Source: Enterocytospora artemiae (taxonomy: Eukaryota; Microsporidia). From it: a DNA stretch of 64,000 nucleotides. The notes beneath the pieces are model-generated. The model was not told the origin of the DNA. It made no database searches and was given only the letters and a program-made list of their open reading frames with translations. This document shows, one piece after another, positions 31,483-39,742 of the stretch. Each line of letters opens with the position of its first letter. Within the stretch, counting starts at the first letter, position 1. A program made the position numbers and the translations under genes. The stretch is taken from the NCBI GenBank assembly GCA_038659295.1, contig JASNGC010000003.1, forward strand, positions 1-64,000. Reading direction: 5' to 3'.

Positions 31483-33168
31483 ATGAGATACAGTTATCAA
31501 CTGTTCTACAGCTTGTTGTTCTTGGGTCAAGTACTTTCAAGAATATCGATAGATCAGATAGCAGAGATATTTGATACAGAAGAATATAGAAATATTGAAG
31601 AAACAATTCTCAATCCAATATTTGGATTTATTTATTTGATGAATTGTGGACCCAACTTACGAAGATACAATCCAGAAATTAAAGTTACATATAAAGATGG
31701 TAGAAGAAACTTTGGAAGAGATAAAAGTAGTAATAGTATTACAAATCTTATGATATATTTATTTCCATCTCCAACAGGCATATTATGTCCTTTTAGGAAT
31801 ATGAAGAGTAATTTTGCACATTATTACTTTGGAACTGGTAATAAGGATAAAAGTGAAAGTAGACGTAAGAGTATAAGAATGATGGCTGATGTATTCGTCA
31901 GTATTTTTACAGAAGATAAAGCAAACGTAGCCAAGTTAACAAAAAAATCAGAGGGAGGCGAAGGAAGCGAAATTAGACGTACTGTTAACCGAATAATAAA
32001 CAATTTCAAGATAGAATCGAAATCGGAATTGTTCAAAGACAAGGACAAAGAACTCAAACTCCTCCTGATCCATGGATTTATGATTGAAGTATTAGATTTC
32101 AAAGAAGATCTAGAGTTATATCTCAATACAATATTAAGGAAAATTAAAGAAAAATCATGTAAAATAGATGAGTATAATATGGGTGATGATTTCACAAAAA
32201 TATTTGGTAAGTTTTATAGGATTATTAACATATTTCCATATTCCAGGGTGAATAAACCAGTTTCGAATGCTTCAGTTCCAGTATACACAAGAAGTAGTGA
32301 TACATTTGGAACTAAAATATTCTCGGACTGTGCTGAGATGGCACTGCTTCATCTCTTTAACTGTTTGTTTTGGGATGTCGACAGAAAACACTATTCACTA
32401 GAACACCTGGGATTGGATGAAGAATCACCATTGGTACAATTCTACGAAACAGTTGGAAATGAACAATTCACAATCACAAGTAATACAAGAAAGGAATGGT
32501 CTCGGGTGGTACAGGACTTGGGAAGTTCTACATCTACTAAAAGAAGTAAATATTCAATAGGTAAGATTGTATATGGAATTGCAAGAAATGAAGTGAAATC
32601 AGGACTGATAAATATGATGAATGTGATTGTGATGGTAGCAGTAGTACCTTCAAGAAATAAGGATATAAGGGAATTTTTGAAAGACACTAGTATTAATCTA
32701 GGTAATATAAAAAAGAAATTTAAGGAGTTGATTGATAAGTTAAAACATCCTAATTGTAAAGTTGAATGTGAATTCAAATCAATTGAAGAGTTTGTATGGA
32801 ATAATAGGACAGATATCAGTGGGAATATAATGTTTATATTTGAAAATACAATTAACTTAGATGAAGTCAAAATGGAGTTAAAAATCGGTAGTGGACATTC
32901 TGCAATGTACTTTATCTCAGATACAATTCCGGAAGTAAAATTATCAGAATTAGTTGATAAACTTACATTCAGTGGATATGAGGATGTAGCAATACCACTT
33001 CCTATCTCATTGACCATGAAATACTTGATGCTCTGTGATAAGAGATTTAACCTTACCATACCCGATGATTTCTTCACAAATGTGTACAATAGAATGATCA
33101 ACAACAACGAAGAAAAAATAGAGGTACTGGGATACTTGTTTGAACATAGTGATGGTAAAAAAAAGTAG
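31483..33168 (+). CDS. DCAE-family protein (intact member of two-gene cassette), function unknown
   Basis: 561 residues. The N-terminus (MRYSYQLFYSLLFLGQVLS) looks like a signal peptide, with CCC directly before the ATG. The most striking segment is FSDCAEMALLHLFNCLFWD near residue 290, followed by YSLEHLG; a Cys-Asp/Glu-rich motif with later conserved EWSRVV, GLINMMNVIV and a C-terminal FFTNVYNRMINNNEEKIEVL block. No coiled coil or membrane span is obvious beyond the N-terminus. The Cys in DCAE could be catalytic or structural; I cannot tell. The LRR gene follows 67 bp downstream on the same strand, and a duplicate keeps the same order and spacer. Confidence 0.85.
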   Translation: MRYSYQLFYSLLFLGQVLSRISIDQIAEIFDTEEYRNIEETILNPIFGFIYLMNCGPNLRRYNPEIKVTYKDGRRNFGRDKSSNSITNLMIYLFPSPTGILCPFRNMKSNFAHYYFGTGNKDKSESRRKSIRMMADVFVSIFTEDKANVAKLTKKSEGGEGSEIRRTVNRIINNFKIESKSELFKDKDKELKLLLIHGFMIEVLDFKEDLELYLNTILRKIKEKSCKIDEYNMGDDFTKIFGKFYRIINIFPYSRVNKPVSNASVPVYTRSSDTFGTKIFSDCAEMALLHLFNCLFWDVDRKHYSLEHLGLDEESPLVQFYETVGNEQFTITSNTRKEWSRVVQDLGSSTSTKRSKYSIGKIVYGIARNEVKSGLINMMNVIVMVAVVPSRNKDIREFLKDTSINLGNIKKKFKELIDKLKHPNCKVECEFKSIEEFVWNNRTDISGNIMFIFENTINLDEVKMELKIGSGHSAMYFISDTIPEVKLSELVDKLTFSGYEDVAIPLPISLTMKYLMLCDKRFNLTIPDDFFTNVYNRMINNNEEKIEVLGYLFEHSDGKKK

Positions 33169-33235
33169 AATACTCAGATAAAATTACAAAGCAATACTAG
33201 GCACAGCAGAGTTAACAGATGGAGGGACACAGAAG

Positions 33236-34846
33236 ATGTTCTCACAATTTGTACCAAAGAATGCATTATATATATGGTATAGTATGTTTGATGTGTTTGT
33301 AGAAACATGCAAATCAAAATCCAGTGCTTTGAAAGGGTATTGGGGAAAAGAGATCTCTAAAGAAATATCTGAATTTAATTCGATTGACCTGAGACAATTT
33401 AGTTATAATGATATACTTGATGAAATGATAAAATATGTACCCTGTGAGACATTAAAAGTGTTGAAGATTTCAATTAATATAAAGAAATGGGTATCATTTG
33501 CAATTAATTTACTTAAGAATGTTAAGAAGTTGAATCACTTGGAATTATCTGTAAGTAGCGATTTAAATGAAACAAGTTTAGGTCACATTATAGAGTCATT
33601 GAAGAACATTCCGCTGGAACATCTTAAACTAAGATTTTCTCTGTTATCTGATGGCAGGAAAAACTTATTTATTCAAGCACTGGAGAACAACCAGAATCTT
33701 AAATCTCTTGACATTAGTAATTGTCAAATTGTAAAGTGTAATCCATTCTATTTGCCACAAATATTCAAAGCCATAGGAGAAATGAAATCACTGAAGGAAT
33801 TGAAAATTAATTGTAATATACTTGGATTGGAGGAAACAGAAATGTTTGCGAAATCAATAGCAGGGCTAAATATTGAGAGTTTAAACTATTCTCGGAATGA
33901 AAGTGATGCAGCATCATCGGTCTTTTCAGAATTATTATTGAAGATGCCAAAGTTAAAAGCACTCTATTTGGGTGGAAACGATCTAAATCAAAGTGACATG
34001 CAGTCTATATGTGGGGAGGATAGTACACTAGGGGTTTATAAGGGAATAGAATATTTATATTTAAATTATAATAATCTATCTTACGAGTCGGCGGAGGAAA
34101 TGGAAAATATGTTGATTTGGCTTCCAGACCTAAAAAGTATAGATTTATCATATAACAATATGAATATGAGGATTACGGAGTTCTTCGATGTGATTGATAG
34201 GCATGAAAAAATAACAGGAGTGAAGATTGGAGTTAATAGTTTTAAACAATCAGGAGACGAATGTGAAAACATCTCCGGCGAGTTGAGAATAGAGTCACTT
34301 GATATCTCGGGATGTATATTTGATGAAGAAAGTGTTCAGGGGATTGGTAGAGTATTAAGAAGAATGCCCAAGCTGAAAGTATTGAATGCAGACACTTATT
34401 ATACAACAAATGCCATCACCTCTATTTTGGACGGAATTAAAGGTCTAAAGGAATTGACTAATATAAACTTACAAGGAAGTGGATTGAAGTTGGAAAATTT
34501 AGCAATAATGACAGAAATTATTATGAATAGCAAGCTAATTGAAAGATTATATCTATCGTATAATGCCCTGGGGGAGAGTAACATAGAACCAGAAAAAAGA
34601 ACCGAAGAGATCAAAAAGTTTGCTGCAGCGCTTGAGTCATTGGAACGTCTGGAGGAGTTAGATATGAGCAGCACCAAGTTTACTGGATCAGATTGGAGTG
34701 TAATAATTGGGTCAATAGTGAAGATTATTTCTTTGAAGAAGTTAATACTTTCGTATAAAGATTTTAAGTTTATGAACTGGGAAACCAGGAAGATAATGAG
34801 TGAATTTAAAGACAATGGAGTATGTGTTGATATTACAAGATGGTGA
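33236..34846 (+). CDS. Leucine-rich-repeat protein (second gene of cassette)
   Basis: 536 residues. From about residue 75 on, repeated L-x-x-L-x-[IL]-x-x-[NC] units of 25-30 residues appear (LKVLKISINI, LNHLELSVSS, LKSLDISNCQ, LKELKINCNI, IESLNYSRNE, LKALYLGGND, LKSIDLSYNN, LKVLNADTYY, LEELDMSSTK), resembling ribonuclease-inhibitor-type LRRs. There is no clear signal peptide; the first 30 residues are aromatic-rich. Such LRRs bind proteins. The paired upstream DCAE-family gene is the obvious candidate partner, since both genes were duplicated as a unit. The ATG at 33236 is conserved in the pseudogene copy. Confidence 0.88.
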   Translation: MFSQFVPKNALYIWYSMFDVFVETCKSKSSALKGYWGKEISKEISEFNSIDLRQFSYNDILDEMIKYVPCETLKVLKISINIKKWVSFAINLLKNVKKLNHLELSVSSDLNETSLGHIIESLKNIPLEHLKLRFSLLSDGRKNLFIQALENNQNLKSLDISNCQIVKCNPFYLPQIFKAIGEMKSLKELKINCNILGLEETEMFAKSIAGLNIESLNYSRNESDAASSVFSELLLKMPKLKALYLGGNDLNQSDMQSICGEDSTLGVYKGIEYLYLNYNNLSYESAEEMENMLIWLPDLKSIDLSYNNMNMRITEFFDVIDRHEKITGVKIGVNSFKQSGDECENISGELRIESLDISGCIFDEESVQGIGRVLRRMPKLKVLNADTYYTTNAITSILDGIKGLKELTNINLQGSGLKLENLAIMTEIIMNSKLIERLYLSYNALGESNIEPEKRTEEIKKFAAALESLERLEELDMSSTKFTGSDWSVIIGSIVKIISLKKLILSYKDFKFMNWETRKIMSEFKDNGVCVDITRW

Positions 34847-35076
34847 TAGAGTGTTTGAAAATATTGGTCATAAGAGGTATAAATAAATAGAATATACTTC
34901 CCAATTCAACAGAAACTTAATAAATACAATGATATTTTTGAGTGTTGTCGAGTAATTAGCTGTTTGTCTTATTAATGCATGTAGGTCTCCGATCATTTCC
35001 AGAATAAAACACATATCACAAGAGAAATTCTATCTGAAAATAATCTTGTGTTCTGATGAAATCAGTCAAAGTTTGA

Positions 35077-35574
35077 TTATTTATTGTAAGCACCCTCTAA
35101 TTCGTCAATAATCTGTCTGTATCCAATAAAAACATCCCTCAAACTGATGTTTTTACCTTCAGATGTCAGGGTGGTGAGTAAAGTTTGATTGATCGAGACC
35201 ATCATGTCATCTGGTAACTTAATACTTGCGGGTATTCTTAATGGATATATAACTTCATCATTAGTATCAACGCACACTGTAGTATTTTCCAGGACAGAAA
35301 GATAATTGGCATTGGATGTATTGCCAATATCATCTATTGGTTGTTGGGACAGGATATCCAATACTTCACTTTCTACAGACTCTACAATTGGCTGAGATAA
35401 AATATCCAGTTCTTCTGTAGTAGTCAATTTCATATCATCTCTAACACCCAAATTCAGCACATTATCGTCTAATTTATCAGTAATTGTGCTGTGAATTTCT
35501 ACATTGTTTCCGAGTGGATTGTTCATTAGATTGTGATTTTTATTATTTGGATCGGTGGTATTTGTATCTCCCAT
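35077..35574 (-). CDS. Hypothetical acidic protein, 165 aa
   Basis: Not recognised. Residues 1-100 are Asn/Asp/Thr/Ser-rich with two similar LDILSQQPI-like segments (about 56-62 and 72-78), probably disordered. The last 60 residues (LRIPASIKLPDDMMVSINQTLLTTLTSEGKNISLRDVF..) look folded and helical. It has no signal peptide or membrane span. The ORF uses an ATG and matches neighbouring genes in composition. It sits at the boundary between island and housekeeping genes. Confidence 0.6.
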   Translation of the reverse strand: MGDTNTTDPNNKNHNLMNNPLGNNVEIHSTITDKLDDNVLNLGVRDDMKLTTTEELDILSQPIVESVESEVLDILSQQPIDDIGNTSNANYLSVLENTTVCVDTNDEVIYPLRIPASIKLPDDMMVSINQTLLTTLTSEGKNISLRDVFIGYRQIIDELEGAYNK

Positions 35575-35783
35575 GAAAAGGATATTTAAATATTCTTGAA
35601 ATAATGAAAAAACTTGGTATTAGAACTACTATATTTGCACTTTTATCACTCAATTGAAAATACTATACAAAAAAGAAGGTGTAAGTGTGTAACATAATGG
35701 GCTAGGAACAATTTTTAATTTAATAAAATCGACCATTTTACCAATTTGACTCTATATTGTATTTTTATAAAATTTTTACCGCT

Positions 35784-36635
35784 ATGAATGTCGAGAATAG
35801 AATTGTGCTTTACGTTCCACCTACGGGAGAAGAATTGAAAAGACAGATGATAATCAAGAATTCACGAAATTTGTATAACAAGTATACAAAAGAAGAGTTG
35901 AATGACTGGCTAAAGGTGGATTTATATGAAGCCATTGACTTAGAAAATTTTAAAGGCCAGGATATTCCGGAATATATGATTGATTACTGTGTGAAGCGAA
36001 AACTACCAATTTATCATCCTGTCAAATGTCAAGGAAGACAAGAAGCATTTTTAATAATAAAAAAAGCTCAGGAAGTATTAAAAGTTCATTCAAAAAGAAA
36101 AGTTTACGATTCCACTTTTCTAGATGAATCTATTCCGGAAGACAAAGATTACTCTGCAGATGAATTTTTTCGTACTTTTTCGGAGGTATTCGCACGAAAT
36201 GGTATTTTTAGTGAGATTCAACCTGTACCAGAATTGACGGGGGATGTTGAGACATTTTACAACTTTTGGAGGAATTTTAGGAGCAATCGAATATTTGATA
36301 ATCCGGAAGATATTTTCAACCAGAGTGGCTCAAACAGAAGATATAACATGGCAAAAAACAAAGAAATGAATTTAAAGAAAAAAGCACAAGATATGCATAG
36401 AATTCAAGAATTAGTAAAACTAGCACTAAAAAGGGATCCAAGGATTAAACGTAGAAAGCCAGTGGAATCTGAATGGAAAGAAGAGGAAATAAAAAGTCTA
36501 AAACGGCTTAATACTCTTCTGTCGAAAAGTAAGACAAAGATTAATGATATTACAAAAAAGATGAATGATTTATTTGTTACCAAAAGAACTGCTTCGGAAA
36601 TAAAGTCTAAGTTAGAAACAATTTCTAAAAAGTAG
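35784..36635 (+). CDS. Zuotin/DNAJC2-like ribosome-associated J-protein with HPV in place of HPD
   Basis: 283 residues from the ATG at 35784 (the longer frame opens with TTG). Residues about 45-110 align with the Zuotin J domain, followed by DEFFRTFSEVFARNGIFSEIQPVP and the Zuotin-specific FYNFWRNFRSNRIFDNPEDI. A charged helix with AKNKEMNLKKKA and LVKLALKRDPRIKRRK comes next. Zuotin with Ssz1 forms the ribosome-associated complex that stimulates Hsp70 on nascent chains. The J-domain catalytic HPD reads HPV (residues 78-80, codon GTC at 36021-36023), so Hsp70 stimulation may be lost. The SANT repeats of metazoan homologues are absent. Confidence 0.85.
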   Translation: MNVENRIVLYVPPTGEELKRQMIIKNSRNLYNKYTKEELNDWLKVDLYEAIDLENFKGQDIPEYMIDYCVKRKLPIYHPVKCQGRQEAFLIIKKAQEVLKVHSKRKVYDSTFLDESIPEDKDYSADEFFRTFSEVFARNGIFSEIQPVPELTGDVETFYNFWRNFRSNRIFDNPEDIFNQSGSNRRYNMAKNKEMNLKKKAQDMHRIQELVKLALKRDPRIKRRKPVESEWKEEEIKSLKRLNTLLSKSKTKINDITKKMNDLFVTKRTASEIKSKLETISKK

Positions 36636-36961
36636 CTCATTATCAATAAATTTTTGCTTCAGGAATGATTATTTTGGTTAAAATTATTATTTGCTAGCTA
36701 CTTCGCTTGTGTTATAAACCTATAAGTTATTCTAAAAAATTGGCATTTTAGTTCTACTTATTCATTTAATTATTCTTATTTGTATGATTGTTAGTAACTC
36801 CAATATCATTTAAATATAATTATTGCAGTTCTTTATTTCCAAATTCTGCATGACAATGGAAATATGGAGGTTTAATTGAGTGTTTTAAGTATTTAGGGTG
36901 TTCTGTACATGTCAGAATCTAGTGCATTACAAATTATCTCCTTAAAATTATTAATAACCCT
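36636..36961. other. Intergenic, nothing recognised
   Basis: 326 bp of AT-rich DNA upstream of the calcineurin B-like gene. A CCC lies directly before the ATG (AACCCTATG). Confidence 0.5.
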
Positions 36962-37402
36962 ATGAACAACACCCCTATAATGGATGAGGGCCGAATTAAA
37001 TACATAAAGAAATCTGATATAATGAGTATTCCTAAAATAAAGATGAATCCAATAGCCAGTATTTTGGTGAAGAAATATTCTGTTGATTCGAAAATTTTTT
37101 TAGATGATCTCTTAAATGACCTAACTAAATTTATGAATTCAAACAATTTGGATGAAAAACTTCGGTTTATTTTTGACATCTACGATGTAGACTCTGATGG
37201 GATGATATCAAGCAATGAACTTTTTGAGTTATTAAAGCAATTAAATTCTAATGAGATGGAAAATTGGAAATTACAAAATATAGTGGACAAAACGTTTGCA
37301 GAAATTGAGGAATATACGACACAAATAAATTTTGAACAATTCAAGCTGATCATCAAAAAAAGGAGCCAGCACCTGAGGAAAATATTCGACTGTGTTGAGT
37401 AG
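36962..37402 (+). CDS. Calcineurin B-like regulatory subunit with one canonical EF-hand
   Basis: 146 residues. The block LDEKLRFIFDIYDVDSDGMI then SSNELFELLKQL matches the third EF-hand region of calcineurin B, with a complete loop DVDSDGMISSNE. SIPKIKMNPIASILVKKY matches the linker before it. The family usually has 165-175 aa and four EF-hands. Here the first two loops are reduced (DSKIFLDDLLNDL lacks a calcium ladder) and the fourth (AEIEEYTTQINFEQF) has lost its ligands. It would regulate the calcineurin A phosphatase in calcium signalling. The alternative is another EF-hand protein such as recoverin-like or p22. Confidence 0.78.
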   Translation: MNNTPIMDEGRIKYIKKSDIMSIPKIKMNPIASILVKKYSVDSKIFLDDLLNDLTKFMNSNNLDEKLRFIFDIYDVDSDGMISSNELFELLKQLNSNEMENWKLQNIVDKTFAEIEEYTTQINFEQFKLIIKKRSQHLRKIFDCVE

Positions 37403-37468
37403 ATGCTTCCCTGTCACATCAATAAAAAACCTCTTTTATAAGTAAGAAAAGATTTGAAAGCAATGGAT

Positions 37469-37539
37469 GGGGTTTCCGGGGATTGAACCCGGGACCTACA
37501 GAGCTTCAGTCTGGTGCTCTCCCACTGAGCTAAAACCCC
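37469..37539 (-). tRNA. tRNA-Phe (GAA)
   Basis: 71 nt on the minus strand. Acceptor GGGGTTT pairs with AAACCCC; D-arm GCTC..GAGC; anticodon arm CCAGA-CTGAAGC-TCTGT gives anticodon GAA (one C-U mismatch at the outer pair); T-arm CCGGG-TTCAATC-CCCGG. No intron and no encoded CCA. It lies between calcineurin B and the Maf1-like gene. Confidence 0.95.
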
Positions 37540-37671
37540 ATGCACTCTGGGGTTATGAACATCAAAAATGGTTCCTAAACTTTTACAGGTTCGTTAAGCC
37601 ATGCAATGATTTATTTGTTCAGTTTACTGAAATAAATTACGTTTTTTAATTCTCTTGATTTATGATCCCTT

Positions 37672-38148
37672 ATGAAATTTATCCAAATGTCGAGTCTCTT
37701 ACAAACAAATTCGCTTTTTAAGAAATTGGCTGAAATGGAACCTGGAAAGGAGGTGGAAATATCTGCATATTCTTGCAAATCAACTAAATTTGATAAAAAA
37801 AATATTAAATTACCGAAGCCTTTGAGATTTTTTATTTCTATACTTGAAATGGAATTCATTGATTCAGACTTTTCTACAATAACAATGAAGGACTTTAAGG
37901 CAGTTTCTTTAAATATGGTTTTATCGGATATTTCATACATGATATTTCTTCTTTCCAAGAATTCAACAGATGCGTGCGAGTATATTGAATACTTTAAAAA
38001 CCTTCTTGAATGGTGTGTAAAAACAAAAAATTCTGTTATCTATAAATATGGAATTCAAAACTCTACAATATATCTAGTTTACGACAGAATACAAAGAAAA
38101 ATAATTTTAATTAAAATGAAACAGGATGGCGAAATAAATGTAGAATAA
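37672..38148 (+). CDS. Maf1-like repressor of RNA polymerase III
   Basis: 158 residues (a second Met at position 6 is an alternative start; CCC lies just before the first). The N-terminal NSLFKKLAEMEPGKEVEISA then YSCK resembles the Maf1 opening, in which a beta strand carries E-x-[YF]-SCK. The middle DSDFSTITMKDFKAV matches PDYDFS...DF. The end YKYGIQNSTIYLVYDRIQRK then IILI matches the C-terminal strand pair of Maf1. Maf1 binds Pol III and shuts down tRNA and 5S transcription under stress. The protein is shorter than yeast Maf1 (395 aa) because linkers are missing. Confidence 0.68.
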   Translation: MKFIQMSSLLQTNSLFKKLAEMEPGKEVEISAYSCKSTKFDKKNIKLPKPLRFFISILEMEFIDSDFSTITMKDFKAVSLNMVLSDISYMIFLLSKNSTDACEYIEYFKNLLEWCVKTKNSVIYKYGIQNSTIYLVYDRIQRKIILIKMKQDGEINVE

Positions 38149-38366
38149 AGATTGTAAAAAGCATTGTCTAGATAATAGTATAAATTGAAAGTCCTTTTTT
38201 TAAAATAAAGAATAACTTTCTGGGAATTAGAGTGAGTCTGAACCTCTCCTAACTGGTAATAATACTGTGGTTTTTCTATTAGACATATTAGTCCCAAAAA
38301 AGAAGAGTTTATTGAACAATAAGGTGACAAATACATATGAAGTATTAGTATCCTTGAAGTGATGAT

Positions 38367-38561
38367 TCACTTCAACCCATAGAACTGTTTTCTAATTTCT
38401 TCCAACTCCATTCTAACCTTTCGAATAGCTGCTGAATTTGTTTCTGGATTTTGTTGGTTTTCAATGCGTAGGATGATTCTCTCCATTCTATCTTGAATTT
38501 CTTTTCTCTTATAACTGTTATGCATCGTTTTTGCAAGAATTTTGGAAAGCTCTAGCTGCAT
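38367..38561 (-). CDS. Small basic hypothetical protein, 64 aa
   Basis: Starts at the ATG at 38561 (MQLELSKILAKTMHNSYKRK), just after CCC (AACCCAATTATG). A longer frame to 38630 opens only with TTG. It is predicted mostly helical, Lys/Arg/Glu-rich, with a heptad-like second half (IRKVRMELEEIRKQF). Its 3' region is convergent with the Maf1-like gene. I considered an LYR-type protein because the upstream in-frame sequence reads SAYQRFLKLN, but the start evidence argues against including it. Function unknown. Confidence 0.5.
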   Translation of the reverse strand: MQLELSKILAKTMHNSYKRKEIQDRMERIILRIENQQNPETNSAAIRKVRMELEEIRKQFYGLK

Positions 38562-38717
38562 AATTGGGTTACAGTATCTGAAAATGTTTAATTTTAGGAA
38601 TCGTTGGTAAGCTGAAAATAAAAAACTCAAGATTAGAAGGCAACTTTTAAAAGCTAATTATTGTAAGAACTTATAAATTTTCCAAAATACACCTTGAAAA
38701 ATAAAATTGAGCCAAAT

Positions 38718-39056
38718 TTATTCATCAGCTGTCACCACAGCATCCTTCAGATTCTTGAATGAGCTAACTTCGACCAATGAAACCTTCAGGCATCTCTGCT
38801 CAGGATTCGACAGGCAATTCGCCCTCTCAACACGCACTCTAATCCGACCAATGACTCCAAAATTACCACGGCTCCAAATCTTTTTGTTGAGATCTTCTGA
38901 AATATAAACCGGAATACTAGTCTTCCATTGCTTTGCAATAAATTTTTTTAAATTGCGGACAACACCAGAAGCCTTCCTGTTTCTCCTGCAAGAAAGCGCA
39001 AGACGACGAGCATTAATTGTTATTTCTGTGACTTTATTATCTGAAAGGGAATCCAT
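38718..39056 (-). CDS. RPL31: 60S ribosomal protein eL31
   Basis: 112 residues. EITINARRLALSCRRNRKAS, then AVRNLKK-like VVRNLKKFIAKQW and LNKKIWSRGNFGVIGRIRVRV are the eL31 signature, and the length is typical. It lines the peptide exit side of the 60S subunit. CAGCCC precedes the ATG by three bases, the strong start motif of this genome. Confidence 0.95.
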   Translation of the reverse strand: MDSLSDNKVTEITINARRLALSCRRNRKASGVVRNLKKFIAKQWKTSIPVYISEDLNKKIWSRGNFGVIGRIRVRVERANCLSNPEQRCLKVSLVEVSSFKNLKDAVVTADE

Positions 39057-39742
39057 ATGGGCTGAAAATTTTTGTGAAAAAAACCGAAGCTTCTATATAC
39101 TTGTGATTAAAATAACAAAACTTGGATTCTGTAATGTACAGTTATGTTAATACCAAAGAATTAGATTTTTTTCTTACGCTATCATCGTGTATACTTTATT
39201 GGTTGGAGGAATGTTGGCGATGGTTTGTCTAAAAAATTTGTTGATCACCCTTGGATATTTCATTCTCTTTAAAGCTCTATATAGTTTTTTAAAATTACTT
39301 CATATAATAAAATCAATGGTTCAGAAGAGGCCCTTTTAATCAATATGTATTATTCATGTCTATTAATGGTAACTCCAAAATAGAAGTGTATACAACTTTG
39401 ACCCTGTGGAGAAATACATCTGGAATATTTTATAAAGTAAATATTTATTGGTTTATGTTTTTATGGCAATTGTTGCATTGGGACTAATTATGGTTTTACC
39501 TATGTTCTTAATATCTCCTATCTAGGTTTATAATATTGTGGGATATTGTACACCATTCTCATTTGGTATTGAAGTAGCATATTATAGATAAATTGTTATA
39601 TAAGCTAAATATATATATTCCACAATCATTTTAATCTCTAAGTTTTATTCCTATACTAATTTTGCCAATCTATATAAGCTCCAACATTTATTACAGTCGC
39701 AAACCATAAACCGTATTTGTTTTCAACAATAACTTACCATTT
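39057..39742. other. Intergenic, divergent promoters
   Basis: 686 bp of AT-rich DNA between eL31 and the amino-acid transporter, which point away from each other. No frame, tRNA-like fold or repeat was recognised. It is one of the longer spacers in the gene-dense half. Confidence 0.5.

Noticed and set aside
23394..35076. Transposable element as cause of the island
   Set aside because: I saw no transposase, reverse transcriptase or integrase motif, terminal repeat or target duplication; segmental duplication of resident genes explains what is present.
38562..38630. LYR-motif protein from the longer frame (SAYQRFLKLN)
   Set aside because: The upstream part opens only with TTG. The ATG at 38561 has a CCC motif directly before it, so the LYR-like stretch is probably untranslated.
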